Shown: positions 43,506-52,363 of the stretch, one piece after another
Layout of the letters: the number at the start of each line of letters is the position of its first letter
Numbering within the stretch: the first letter of the stretch is position 1
From: Paenibacillus massiliensis subsp. panacisoli DSM 21345
GTDB taxonomy: Bacteria > Bacillota > Bacilli > Paenibacillales > Paenibacillaceae
Length of the DNA stretch: 64,000 bases
NCBI RefSeq assembly: GCF_000426545.1
Contig: NZ_KE384535.1
Location: forward strand, 62,001-126,000
Reading direction: 5' to 3'
Notes under the pieces: generated by a model
What the model saw: only the letters and a program-made list of their open reading frames with translations
Told to the model about the DNA's origin: nothing
Databases searched by the model: none
Made by a program: the position numbers and the translations under genes

Positions 43506-43514
43506 TGCTATAAT
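43506..43514 (+). promoter_or_regulatory. Extended -10 promoter for the LacI-type regulator
   Basis: TGCTATAAT (TGn TATAAT) lies 35 bases before the regulator start. No good -35 box, as usual for extended -10 promoters. Confidence 0.6.
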
Positions 43515-43548
43515 AGAGCCTGTATGCCAGATTGAGGAGCAGAAGCTG

Positions 43549-44532
43549 ATGATGAAGACAATTGCCGATATAGCCAAGCTGGCCGGTGTGGCCAAAAGCA
43601 CGGTATCTCGTTATCTGAACGGAGGTTCGGTCAGCGAGGCCACCAAGTTGCAGATTGAGAGAGTGATTCAAGAGCATAATTATATTCCGAATACGTTCGC
43701 GCGTAGCCTCAAGGCGAAGAAAGCTCATATTATTGGAACGATCGTACCACGTCTGGATTCCTTTGCTACCTCACAGATGCTGATGGTGATCGATCAGGAG
43801 CTTAGAGATGCGGGCTTTCAGACGTTGATCTCGAATACAAGTCAGGATATGAAGCGGGAGATCGAAGCGATCTATGAATTTGCAAGGCAAAAGGTAGCGG
43901 GAGTCATTCTAATTGCTGTCCAGATTACGGATGAACATGTGCGTGCGGCAGAGGAGACCGGACTGCCTATTCTGCTGGTCGGACAATCCCATCCTCATTT
44001 TGCTTGTGTTATCCACGATGACTACGGAGCTGGTCAGGTTATGGGGGAGTATATTATTAGCATGGGCCATCGCAGGATCATATACCTGGGCGTCACTGAA
44101 CAGGATGTAGCTGTGGGCAAGCGCCGCAAGGAGGGCTTCGCGAGCGCAATTCAACCTTATGATTGTGAAGTGAGCTATGTGGAGACGACCTTCAGCATGA
44201 CCGATGCGATGAATACCGCCTTCAAGCTTTTGGAGGAGCAAAGGCCATCCGTGATTGTATGTGCAACTGACAATATTGCGCTTGGCGTGATGAAGGCTGC
44301 ATTTTTGCATAACATCGACATTCCTTCAGAGCTGTCCGTAACCGGCTTCGGCGGCTACGATGTAACCGAGATTATTCATCCAACGCTGACAACCGTCAAG
44401 TATGGGTACAAGGAAACAGGAAGACAGGCTGCGCAGAACATTATTAAATTAGTGCGAGAGGAATTGCTCGAACCTGTAACGACCATGAATTTTGAATTAA
44501 TGAAGCGGGAAAGCGTTGACAACAAAGCATAG
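43549..44532 (+). CDS. scrR: LacI-family repressor of the sucrose locus
   Basis: A 327-residue regulator with an N-terminal LacI helix-turn-helix (TIADIAKLAGVAKSTVSRYLN, hinge SLKAKKAHIIG) and a periplasmic-binding-protein-like effector domain. ATG 43549 (second ATG at 43552) follows GAGGAG. It directly precedes the sucrose-6-phosphate hydrolase and PTS genes, and three palindromic operators lie in the gap. It very probably represses them without sucrose, as ScrR proteins do. The gene symbol rests on this context. Confidence 0.88.
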   Translation: MMKTIADIAKLAGVAKSTVSRYLNGGSVSEATKLQIERVIQEHNYIPNTFARSLKAKKAHIIGTIVPRLDSFATSQMLMVIDQELRDAGFQTLISNTSQDMKREIEAIYEFARQKVAGVILIAVQITDEHVRAAEETGLPILLVGQSHPHFACVIHDDYGAGQVMGEYIISMGHRRIIYLGVTEQDVAVGKRRKEGFASAIQPYDCEVSYVETTFSMTDAMNTAFKLLEEQRPSVIVCATDNIALGVMKAAFLHNIDIPSELSVTGFGGYDVTEIIHPTLTTVKYGYKETGRQAAQNIIKLVREELLEPVTTMNFELMKRESVDNKA

Positions 44533-44553
44533 GCTATTTTATAATGCAGGAAA

Positions 44554-44565
44554 GAAACCGGTTCC
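44554..44565 (+). promoter_or_regulatory. LacI-type operator 1
   Basis: GAAACCGGTTCC, 11 of 12 positions of the palindrome GGAACCGGTTCC, just after the regulator gene. Confidence 0.7.
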
Positions 44566-44616
44566 ATATCAATTTGTGTTCACACAAAGTTGAATGGAAC
44601 TATTATTTGATTGTTT

Positions 44617-44632
44617 GCGGAACCGGTTCCGC
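44617..44632 (+). promoter_or_regulatory. LacI-type operator 2
   Basis: GCGGAACCGGTTCCGC, a perfect 16-base palindrome with the central CCGG of LacI/GalR-family operators. It is the strongest of the three sites. Confidence 0.8.
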
Positions 44633-44639
44633 AATTATG

Positions 44640-44821
44640 TACTCTAAATATTATTAAGATTCATCAAGATGGTACCTGTTTGTTGTCGTAATTGTGTGGA
44701 GCATGAGTGTGGCGTAATTGTAAAGCGTGAATTGTTGTAATTGTAATGTGAGTATGAAATTGAGGAAATTGTAGAGCGTGTATTATTACGTTTTATGTGG
44801 GATCATTTTTTGTACATTTTT
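44640..44821. other. AT-rich sucrose promoter region with repeated GTAATTGT
   Basis: GTAATTGT occurs three times (44688, 44714, 44737), spaced 26 and 23 bases. The role is unknown; no clear -35/-10 pair was recognised. Confidence 0.35.
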
Positions 44822-44833
44822 GGAACCGGTTCT
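44822..44833 (+). promoter_or_regulatory. LacI-type operator 3
   Basis: GGAACCGGTTCT, 11 of 12 positions of the palindrome, 27 bases before the hydrolase start. At this position a bound repressor would block transcription or early elongation. Confidence 0.7.
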
Positions 44834-44859
44834 AACAGAAGGTGTAGTCTAGGATAGAA

Positions 44860-46341
44860 ATGGAGAGTGTCATGAAATTAAGCAATGAGCAAAAGTACCG
44901 CCTGCTGGAGCAGGCGGAGCCGAACGAGCTTAAGAGGCTGTATGAGCTGGTAGAAAAAAGTCATTGGAGACAGTCCTATCATATCCAGCCTCCAATCGGT
45001 CTGTTGAACGATCCGAACGGGTTCACCTATTACCAAGGTGAGTACCATCTCTTCTATCAGTGGTTCCCCTTAGGTACGGATCATGGCATGAAGTACTGGT
45101 ACCATACCAAGTCCAGAGATTTAGCTGAGTGGGAGGATGTGGGAATTGGCATTACACCTGGAGGGCGTTATGATTCACATGGTGCTTATTCCGGTAGTGG
45201 GATTGTCAAGGATGAGCTGTTGTATTTGATGTATACAGGCAATACACGTGATCAGGACTGGGTCAGACATCCCTTTCAGAACATGGCCATCATGGATTCA
45301 AGTGGGAGGATAACGAAGCTAGAAATGCCAGTTATTGATGCTGTTCCACATGGATATACTGATCACTTCCGCGATCCCAAGGTATGGGAGCAAGAGGGAC
45401 GTTACTGGTGTGTGATCGGGGCACAGCGAACGGATCATACGGGATGTACTGTACTGTACAGCTCGGAGAATTTAATGGAATGGTCCTTCGAGGGTGAGAT
45501 TTCGACCAGACTAGATCCATTTGGATACATGTGGGAATGCCCGGATTATTTCGAACTGGATGGCCAAGGTGTCTTATTATTTTCTCCTCAAGGCATTGAG
45601 CCGCAGGGGGCATATTATCGCAATATTTATCAGTCCGGCTATGTGACGGGAGCTCCGCTCCAACTGGATACAAGAAGCTTCGCACACGGGGATTTCCAGG
45701 AGCTGGATCGGGGATTTGATTTCTACGCCCAGCAGACGACAGTCGCTCCAGACGGACGGCGCATCCTTGTAGGCTGGATGGGATTACCGGAGATCGACTA
45801 CCCGACAGATGAGCATGGCTGGGCCCACTGTCTGACACTGCCACGAGAATTAACGCTGCGTGAGGGCAAGCTCATTCAACGACCTGCACGTGAGCTGGAG
45901 CGGCTGCGACAGGAGCACCACCATGCACAGGTAGAATTGCGCGACGAGTGCGTCTCATTCACGGGCTTTGAGGGAAGCTCCTATGAACTGCTCTGTCAAT
46001 TTGACACGATGGATGGGGAGCGATTCGGCATTGAATTCCGGATAGGTACGCATGAGAAGACCGTGTTGACCTTTGATCGGAAGCTGCGTCAGGTTGTACT
46101 TGATCGTTCGCGCTCCGGGAAGCCAGTGGCTGTAGATTACGGTGAACAGCGTAGCTGTTCACTGGAATCGGATCACATCCGATTCCATCTGTTCGTGGAC
46201 ACATCATCGGTTGAGATTTTCGTTAATGATGGGGAAGAGGTGTTCACGAGCCGTATCTTTCCAGAGACGGATAGCACCGGGATTCGTTTCTTTGCGGAAG
46301 GTGGTACAGCCTCATGCGAGGCGGATTGTTGGAAGCTATAG
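44860..46341 (+). CDS. scrB: Sucrose-6-phosphate hydrolase (GH32)
   Basis: A 493-residue intracellular GH32 hydrolase that splits sucrose 6-phosphate into glucose 6-phosphate and fructose. Motifs: nucleophile Asp in IGLLNDPNGF, the RDP stabiliser in HFRDPKVW, and the acid/base Glu in MWECPDYFEL. The C-terminal beta-sandwich domain is present. ATG 44860 and ATG 44872 are both possible; both have weak sites. It is cotranscribed with the PTS gene 36 bases downstream. Confidence 0.95.
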   Translation: MESVMKLSNEQKYRLLEQAEPNELKRLYELVEKSHWRQSYHIQPPIGLLNDPNGFTYYQGEYHLFYQWFPLGTDHGMKYWYHTKSRDLAEWEDVGIGITPGGRYDSHGAYSGSGIVKDELLYLMYTGNTRDQDWVRHPFQNMAIMDSSGRITKLEMPVIDAVPHGYTDHFRDPKVWEQEGRYWCVIGAQRTDHTGCTVLYSSENLMEWSFEGEISTRLDPFGYMWECPDYFELDGQGVLLFSPQGIEPQGAYYRNIYQSGYVTGAPLQLDTRSFAHGDFQELDRGFDFYAQQTTVAPDGRRILVGWMGLPEIDYPTDEHGWAHCLTLPRELTLREGKLIQRPARELERLRQEHHHAQVELRDECVSFTGFEGSSYELLCQFDTMDGERFGIEFRIGTHEKTVLTFDRKLRQVVLDRSRSGKPVAVDYGEQRSCSLESDHIRFHLFVDTSSVEIFVNDGEEVFTSRIFPETDSTGIRFFAEGGTASCEADCWKL

Positions 46342-46377
46342 AATTATGTAAATGAGAACTGAAGGGAATGACAATAC

Positions 46378-48495
46378 ATGTCTGAAAATCGGGAGATCGC
46401 CAAACAGGTCATCGAGGCCATCGGCGGTAAGGAGAACATTGCTTCATTCGCACACTGTGCAACCCGTCTCCGCATTATGGTGCATGAACAGGAGAAGATT
46501 GATCAGTCACGGGTGGAGGGGATCGACAAAGTAAAGGGAGCGTTCTTTAATTCAGGCCAATTCCAGATTATTTTCGGTACGGGTACGGTGAACCGGATCT
46601 ATGAGGAGGTCGAGAAGCTTGGTGTTAGTGGCACGACCAAGGACGAGATGAAAGCGATGGCCAAGAAGCAGGGCAACGTGTTCCAGCGGGCTATTCGCAC
46701 CTTCGGTGATGTATTCGTACCGATTATTCCCGTTCTCGTCGCTACCGGTCTCTTCATGGGACTGAGAGGCTTGCTTACGCAGGAGCAGATATTGGCCTTG
46801 CTCGGCTTGACGCCAGGGGATATTTCACCGAACTTTCTGCTCTTCACGCAGGTACTGACAGATACGGCCTTCGCTTTTCTGCCGGCATTGGTGGCTTGGT
46901 CCGCGTTCAGAGTATTTGGCGGAAGTCCGGTGCTTGGGATCGTGCTCGGTCTGATGCTTGTTAACCCGGCTTTGCCTAATGCCTATGGTGTTGCTGACGG
47001 CTCGGCCGAAGCGCTCACGATGCTTGGTTTTATTAAGGTAGTTGGCTATCAAGGCTCTGTGCTGCCAGCGTTCTTCGTCGGATTCATTGGTGCGAAGTTC
47101 GAGCGCTTCCTGCGCAAGCGGGTGCCAGAGGCACTGGATCTGATCGTCACGCCGTTCATTACCCTGCTGGTGATGATCACACTGGGGCTGTTCGTCATCG
47201 GCCCAGTATTCCATTCGGTCGAGGAATGGGTATTACATGGTACGATATTTGTGCTGGATATGCCCTTGGGCATTGCAGGTCTCCTCATTGGCTTCTTCCA
47301 GCAGATCGTTGTTGTCACTGGCGTGCATCACATTTTCAATCTGCTTGAAATCCAGCTGCTGGAGCAACGAGGCTCGAACCCGTTCAATGCTATTATTACC
47401 TGCGCCATGGCAGCTCAAGGAGCTGCTTGTCTCGCGGTAGGCTTCAAGACGAAGAATGTCAAGCTGAAGGCACTGGCGTTGCCGTCCTCCTTCTCTGCCT
47501 TTCTGGGGATTACGGAGCCAGCTATATTCGGAGTCAATCTCCGATACATGAAGCCGTTCATTATGGGCTTGGTCGGTGGCGGTGTCGGAGGCTTCCTGGC
47601 CTCACTGTTCGGATTGTCAGCTACAGGTATGGCGGTCACGGTCATTCCAGGTACACTGTTGTACCTGAACAGTCAGCTCCCGCTGTATATTCTGTGTAAT
47701 CTCGTAGCAATGCTTGTCGCTTTCATCCTGACTTGGTTCTTCGGCTTCAAGGATCAAATGCTGGCGGAGGTTCAGCAGCCTGCTGCTTCAGGAGCCAGTG
47801 CTAGTGCAGTGGCGCAACAGTCAATGGTTGAGGCGGCCTCTGTGAACACTGTAGTCGAGCAGCCGAAGCAGACAGAGGAGCGTGCATCTGCGATTAGCGT
47901 AGAGCAGCCAACAGAGGTAACACAAGCACTTACAGATGTAGAAGGAATTCAAGAGTCACAGGTAGCTCAAGTGGCTCAAGGAACACAAGGAACACAAGGA
48001 ACACAGACAAATGCGGTGACACCGCAGAAGCTGCAGCTACCTGCACCAATTGCCGGTACTATAATTCCGCTGGAGCAGGTACCTGATCCAGCCTTCGCCG
48101 GGAAGCATATGGGTGACGGCTATGCTATTCAGCCTGCGGAAGGCAAGGTATATGCACCGTTCGATGGTACTGTCGCGCATCTGATGGGCAAGAGCAATCA
48201 TGCCATTATTCTTGAACAGGAGCACGGCGTCCAGCTATTGATTCATGTAGGCATTGATACGGTATCCTTGAAGGGAGCCGGATTCACAGCCCATGTCAAG
48301 ACAGGGGACTCCGTGAAGGCAGGACAATTGCTGCTCGAATTTGATATGGATCATATCCAGCAGGCAGGCTTATCGACCATCACGCCAGTTATCGTTCCTT
48401 CGGGCCTGGAGGCGGTAGCGAGCATTGAAGTTGCCGCCAGCTCGGATGTGAAGGCCAATCAAGAGACCGTTCTGGCGCTTACATTGAAGGCATAA
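46378..48495 (+). CDS. scrA: PTS sucrose EIIBCA transporter
   Basis: A 705-residue sucrose-type permease of the phosphotransferase system. Order: EIIB with phospho-acceptor Cys27 (FAHCATRLR), EIIC with about ten helices and GITEPAIFGV, then EIIA (about residues 560-705; LPAPIAGTI start, phospho-His in LLIHVGIDTV). The linker before EIIA (about 455-555) is Gln/Thr/Ala-rich with a 9-base tandem repeat. ATG 46378 follows AAGGGA. Having its own EIIA, it does not need a separate one. Confidence 0.95.
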   Translation: MSENREIAKQVIEAIGGKENIASFAHCATRLRIMVHEQEKIDQSRVEGIDKVKGAFFNSGQFQIIFGTGTVNRIYEEVEKLGVSGTTKDEMKAMAKKQGNVFQRAIRTFGDVFVPIIPVLVATGLFMGLRGLLTQEQILALLGLTPGDISPNFLLFTQVLTDTAFAFLPALVAWSAFRVFGGSPVLGIVLGLMLVNPALPNAYGVADGSAEALTMLGFIKVVGYQGSVLPAFFVGFIGAKFERFLRKRVPEALDLIVTPFITLLVMITLGLFVIGPVFHSVEEWVLHGTIFVLDMPLGIAGLLIGFFQQIVVVTGVHHIFNLLEIQLLEQRGSNPFNAIITCAMAAQGAACLAVGFKTKNVKLKALALPSSFSAFLGITEPAIFGVNLRYMKPFIMGLVGGGVGGFLASLFGLSATGMAVTVIPGTLLYLNSQLPLYILCNLVAMLVAFILTWFFGFKDQMLAEVQQPAASGASASAVAQQSMVEAASVNTVVEQPKQTEERASAISVEQPTEVTQALTDVEGIQESQVAQVAQGTQGTQGTQTNAVTPQKLQLPAPIAGTIIPLEQVPDPAFAGKHMGDGYAIQPAEGKVYAPFDGTVAHLMGKSNHAIILEQEHGVQLLIHVGIDTVSLKGAGFTAHVKTGDSVKAGQLLLEFDMDHIQQAGLSTITPVIVPSGLEAVASIEVAASSDVKANQETVLALTLKA
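47980..48006 (+). repeat. 9-base tandem repeat in the PTS gene
   Basis: GGAACACAA occurs at 47980 and 47989, with GGAACACAG at 47998. It encodes Gly-Thr-Gln units in the linker before EIIA and keeps the frame. Confidence 0.9.
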
Positions 48496-48535
48496 TGGTT
48501 TAACGATCAGTAAGAGCCCTATTCATTACGAATAT

Positions 48536-48590
48536 CAGCCGCTTAGCAGGCATGAGAGATCATGTACTGTGAAGCGGCTGTTTGTGTTGT
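48536..48590 (+). terminator. Terminator after the sucrose operon
   Basis: CAGCCGCTT (48536-48544) pairs with AAGCGGCTG (48572-48580), followed by TTTGTGTTGT. Confidence 0.65.
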
Positions 48591-48719
48591 ATGGATTCAT
48601 TAGGAGTCTCTCTTGCTCGCTTCATTCATTATGTGAGCGGTTGACGTTAGGCCTGACCTAAGGTGTATCTTTAAAGTAGCTTAAATCTAGTGAGGTTCAT
48701 TTAACCAAGGAGTGATCAT

Positions 48720-49676
48720 ATGAGCGAGAACGGAATGACGATCAGTGAGCTGGCGAAGCTCATGCAGGTATCGGTGCATCAGATTCGGTATTTTGAAGAA
48801 AAAGGGGTACTGCTACCAGCATATATCGGTGACAATCAATATCGAATGTATGGCATAGATGAGGTATATAGGCTCGCACATATTTTACTTCTGCGCAGGT
48901 TGGGCATTTCTGTACAGAGCATTAAGGACTGCCTCGGTGGATTCACCCCGGATCAGGTTGCTTCACTGCTTCAGCAAGGCATGGCTGATACAAAGGCGGA
49001 AATCAGACGATTACAGGAGCTGAATCAATTGGTTCATAAAGTCATACAGGAGTATGCAGAGTTCAGTGAAGAAGGGCTAGTTGATGAACAATGTACGAGG
49101 ATAGATCCAAATGAAGTAGAGTATACCGAAGTAAAGCAACGTGACAAGCAGCCTACCATGATTACTCTGAACGATGCGAGCGCGGAAGAGGTTGAACAAG
49201 AAAGTGAAGGGACATGTACAACGAATCTTCAGGATTTTCGAATCAGGCACTTGCAGCCACTGTCGCTGGTGAAGTGGATTGAGCTGAAGCCCAAGCAGGG
49301 GCTTCATGCTGAGCTTCTGAAGGAGCAGAGGCTTCCGGGCCTGTTCGAAGTGGATATTCATTATCTGTGGGACGACACAGGCACAATTACCCTGTATTCA
49401 GAAATGAAGGAAGGCCCGCAAGCTAGCGATCTGCTGCTGCCCGAAGGGGCGTACCTCGTATCACGCTGTCAGATCAGAGAGGAGCAGGAGATCGAAGAGC
49501 GAATTGAGCAGTTATACGAGTACGCATTACGTCATGAGTATATCGTGGCAGGACCTTTGCTGGTGATTGAGAAATCGTATTTATCTTTGTTCCATGCCGA
49601 CAAGCTACATTATGAGCTCCGTATTCGTCTGGACGATCTGGGAAGTAATGATGTACATACCAAGCTAACATCGTAA
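48720..49676 (+). CDS. MerR-family regulator with GyrI-like effector domain
   Basis: A 318-residue regulator: MerR helix-turn-helix (residues 5-75; MTISELAKLMQVSVHQIRYFEEKG), a coiled coil (about 80-120), an acidic linker and a C-terminal effector-like domain. ATG 48720 follows AAGGAGTG. No cysteines typical of metal-sensing MerR are seen, so a small organic ligand is likely. It is followed 13 bases later by a GNAT gene in the same orientation. Confidence 0.88.
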   Translation: MSENGMTISELAKLMQVSVHQIRYFEEKGVLLPAYIGDNQYRMYGIDEVYRLAHILLLRRLGISVQSIKDCLGGFTPDQVASLLQQGMADTKAEIRRLQELNQLVHKVIQEYAEFSEEGLVDEQCTRIDPNEVEYTEVKQRDKQPTMITLNDASAEEVEQESEGTCTTNLQDFRIRHLQPLSLVKWIELKPKQGLHAELLKEQRLPGLFEVDIHYLWDDTGTITLYSEMKEGPQASDLLLPEGAYLVSRCQIREEQEIEERIEQLYEYALRHEYIVAGPLLVIEKSYLSLFHADKLHYELRIRLDDLGSNDVHTKLTS

Positions 49677-49689
49677 GGGGAGAAGTCCA

Positions 49690-50403
49690 TTGAAGCTAGT
49701 TACGATTGATCCTATGCAAGCCAGCTACAATCAACAGGTTAGTCATCTACTGGTGCACAGCTTCGGTAGTAAATTCAGATTTCTAACGGGTCTCGGACAT
49801 CATGAATTGGCTTGTCAGCTCCAACAGGTGCTGGAGTCATTCCCCGAGCAGCATACTTCGCAGAGGGTCGTGGCTGTGCAGGAGGGGAAGGTCATTGGGA
49901 CGCTGTCACTAAAATGGCACACACAATCTCAAGCGAATCCAGCGCCAGACCAAGGTACGATCTGGCGATTGGTTAAAAATTTGAACCCGCGACGGGCGTG
50001 GGCGATGTTCAGATTTTTGACAGGATTGCAGATACTCTCCCATACACCGAAGCACAGAGAGTGTTACATTGCCGATGTAGCCGTCCATCCTGACTTCCGT
50101 GGGAAGGGGGTAGGGACATTGCTCATCCAGTGGGCGCAGGAATATGCGTATACACATCCGCTGCTTCATTACGTGAGCCTTCATGTAGCTGCCAGCAACT
50201 CAGGCGCTCAGCATCTATATGAGCAGCATTCCTTTCGAACGCTGGAGATGAAGCACAGTCTGCTGTCCCAGCTTCTATTCGGAGAACGGATGTGGCATTA
50301 TATGATTTCACAGCCGATGCAGAGTCAAAGTAATAAAGGTGAGCTGAGAGCGAAGAGCTCCGCAGTCACATTTGATCTGGTCAAGGGTCTAGAACTGAAT
50401 TGA
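49690..50403 (+). CDS. GNAT-family N-acetyltransferase
   Basis: A 237-residue GNAT protein with CoA-binding motif VHPDFRGKGVGTLLIQWA and the end block NSGAQHLYEQHSF. TTG 49690 follows AAGGGGAG. It is coupled with the MerR gene. Its 3' end overlaps the converging GNAT gene by 15 bases. The substrate is unknown. Confidence 0.9.
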   Translation: MKLVTIDPMQASYNQQVSHLLVHSFGSKFRFLTGLGHHELACQLQQVLESFPEQHTSQRVVAVQEGKVIGTLSLKWHTQSQANPAPDQGTIWRLVKNLNPRRAWAMFRFLTGLQILSHTPKHRECYIADVAVHPDFRGKGVGTLLIQWAQEYAYTHPLLHYVSLHVAASNSGAQHLYEQHSFRTLEMKHSLLSQLLFGERMWHYMISQPMQSQSNKGELRAKSSAVTFDLVKGLELN

Positions 50404-50808
50404 AGGGAACCAGCGTTCCATAATGACATACGCTTTGCCCCCTCGCTCAAAGTACTCCTGTGTTCTAATCAGGCCGAATTTTTCATAAAAGTGAGCCTTC
50501 TCTACTCTTGCATTGCAATAAATTCGCTTCATATCAGCCTTCTGGGCTGCATCCAGGACAAATTGAAGAAGTCGGCTCCCATAGCCTTGACCTTGGTGTG
50601 AGCTGAGCGTGGCGAATTTGCGAAATTGTGCCTCGTCTTCGTAGATGAACAGCGAGAGCACCGATATGAGCTGATCCTGCTCGAAGAGTCCATAGTGGGT
50701 CCCCTCATGGTCATCCTGCAGCTTCACATAGTCCAGCTCCTTGTCTGGCCACATGACCTCATGTCGCAGCTGCCAGGCTTGTTCCTGGGCTATTGGCTGA
50801 ATATGCAC
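50389..50808 (-). CDS. GNAT-family N-acetyltransferase
   Basis: A 139-residue GNAT protein with LSSHQGQGYGSRLLQFVLD (CoA loop) and EKAHFYEKFGL. GTG 50808 is used; GGAG lies ten bases upstream inside the preceding gene. It starts three bases after the monooxygenase stop, so the two are coupled. The converging GNAT gene overlaps its tail. Confidence 0.88.
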   Translation of the reverse strand: MHIQPIAQEQAWQLRHEVMWPDKELDYVKLQDDHEGTHYGLFEQDQLISVLSLFIYEDEAQFRKFATLSSHQGQGYGSRLLQFVLDAAQKADMKRIYCNARVEKAHFYEKFGLIRTQEYFERGGKAYVIMERWFPSIQF

Positions 50809-50811
50809 GTA

Positions 50812-51156
50812 TTATCGACTCCATTCTGTTCCCATAAAATGATCCCGCTCTACCTTGCTAATCCGCAGACCGAAGCTTTCGTACCAGGATGACTTCCCTT
50901 TCTCCTGTGCGACCCGATGCAGGCTGTGCTCCTTCCAGGCGCGTATGTGCTCAAGGGAGCTCCAGTAGGATACGGTTATGCCGAAGCCCTCTGCAGATCG
51001 AACGCTCTCGATGCCCAGAAATCCTTCCTGCTGCGCGGCCAGCTCTACCATCTTGTCGCCCATGGCTTCATAGGCTGCCCCGTATTCATCGGTGCGCTGA
51101 GAAGTGAAAATGACGGCATAATAGGGTGGAACTGGTGTATGTGCAATAGTACTCAT
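50812..51156 (-). CDS. Antibiotic biosynthesis monooxygenase domain protein
   Basis: A 114-residue ABM-fold protein similar to B. subtilis YqjZ (PPYYAVIFTSQRTDEYG, GFLGIESVRSAEGFGITVSYW). Members act on diverse small molecules, often as stress or quinone-related oxygenases. ATG 51156 follows GGAGG. It is divergent from the LysR regulator, which may control it. Confidence 0.88.
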   Translation of the reverse strand: MSTIAHTPVPPYYAVIFTSQRTDEYGAAYEAMGDKMVELAAQQEGFLGIESVRSAEGFGITVSYWSSLEHIRAWKEHSLHRVAQEKGKSSWYESFGLRISKVERDHFMGTEWSR

Positions 51157-51242
51157 AATCTTGTCCTCCAGTCGGTTATATACTACCATGGATTATAGCC
51201 GTATTCTTTGAATAAATAAAATGAATGTTATTGATCTATTAT

Positions 51243-51257
51243 ATGAATTGTATTCAT
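51243..51257. promoter_or_regulatory. LysR-type T-N11-A palindrome
   Basis: ATGAATTGTATTCAT is a perfect palindrome with T at 51244 and A at 51256 (T-N11-A), the core of LysR boxes. It lies between the divergent LysR and monooxygenase genes. Confidence 0.65.
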
Positions 51258-51273
51258 GAATATGGGAGGGACA

Positions 51274-52164
51274 ATGAGTCTATCGAAGTATGAAATTGTA
51301 TTGAAGGTTGTGGAGTCGGGCAGTCTGACCAAGGCTGGCGAAGCATTGGGCTTATCCCAGTCGGCTATTAGCCATGCCGTCTCGGGTCTGGAGCAGGAAT
51401 TGGATCTGAAGCTGCTTCATCGTGGGCGTGCAGGGATCGTTGTTACTCATGAAGGGGCCAGGCTGCTCGACTATATGAGAGCTATGCTGGACTTGCAGAA
51501 GAAGCTGCTACAGGAAGCGGACCTTATCAAAGGGCTGGCGACGGGGATTGTGACGATCGGGACCTTCACCAGCGTATCGATTCACTGGTTACCGCAAATC
51601 CTGCAATCGTTTCAGACGCAATATCCGCTCATTGAAGTAAGGCTGCTGGATGGCGATTATCAGGAGATTGAAGGGTGGATTGCAGCTGGTCTTGTCGATT
51701 TTGGCTTCGTGAATATGCCCACAGATCAGCGAATGGAGCAAATGGAGCTGCACAAGGATGAATTGCTGTGCGTTCTTCCAGATGATCATAGACTGTGTGT
51801 GGAGGAAATGGTGACGGCAGAGCAGATTAGAAACGAAGCATTCATTATGCCCGCGAAAGGCTGCGATAGAGACCTACATAGATGGCTGCATGAGCAGGGC
51901 GGGAGCGTGCGGACCAGGTTCGAGCTGGAGGATGACCATGCGATTATGGCGATGGTGCAGAAGGGTCTGGGCATTAGCATCCTTCCAGGTACGATACTGA
52001 ACGCCTTGCCAGAAGGGTTGGCAGTGCGACCGCTTGCGCCTCAAGCCTACCGCACGATTGGTCTGGCAGCGAAATCCTGGAAGAAAGGAAGTCCAGCGGC
52101 GCGGCGTGCCATCTCGTTCATCAGGAGTACATTTTGCATGGAAGAAGAAGAACATACACCGTAA
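51274..52164 (+). CDS. LysR-family transcriptional regulator
   Basis: A 296-residue regulator with N-terminal LysR helix-turn-helix (residues 1-60; GSLTKAGEALGLSQSAISHAVSGLEQEL) and a C-terminal two-lobed effector domain. ATG 51274 has GGGAGG four bases before it; ATG 51256 has no site and overlaps the palindrome. It is divergent from the ABM/GNAT unit, its likely target. Confidence 0.92.
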   Translation: MSLSKYEIVLKVVESGSLTKAGEALGLSQSAISHAVSGLEQELDLKLLHRGRAGIVVTHEGARLLDYMRAMLDLQKKLLQEADLIKGLATGIVTIGTFTSVSIHWLPQILQSFQTQYPLIEVRLLDGDYQEIEGWIAAGLVDFGFVNMPTDQRMEQMELHKDELLCVLPDDHRLCVEEMVTAEQIRNEAFIMPAKGCDRDLHRWLHEQGGSVRTRFELEDDHAIMAMVQKGLGISILPGTILNALPEGLAVRPLAPQAYRTIGLAAKSWKKGSPAARRAISFIRSTFCMEEEEHTP

Positions 52165-52363
52165 AGGTGACCGTTTGCAGCGTAACTGCGGGCCATATAG
52201 CGTAAAGATGAACACATAGCGTGAAGACATTGGCAGAGGGCAGCCAAGTGAGAGACGCCAGCATGGATGCGCCGAAGAGAGGATAGTTGCAAGAAATTCA
52301 GAATTGATATATGGTACGGACACGACGAGTAAATAGATCTGCCTTGTAAGGAGCTGTGAACCC

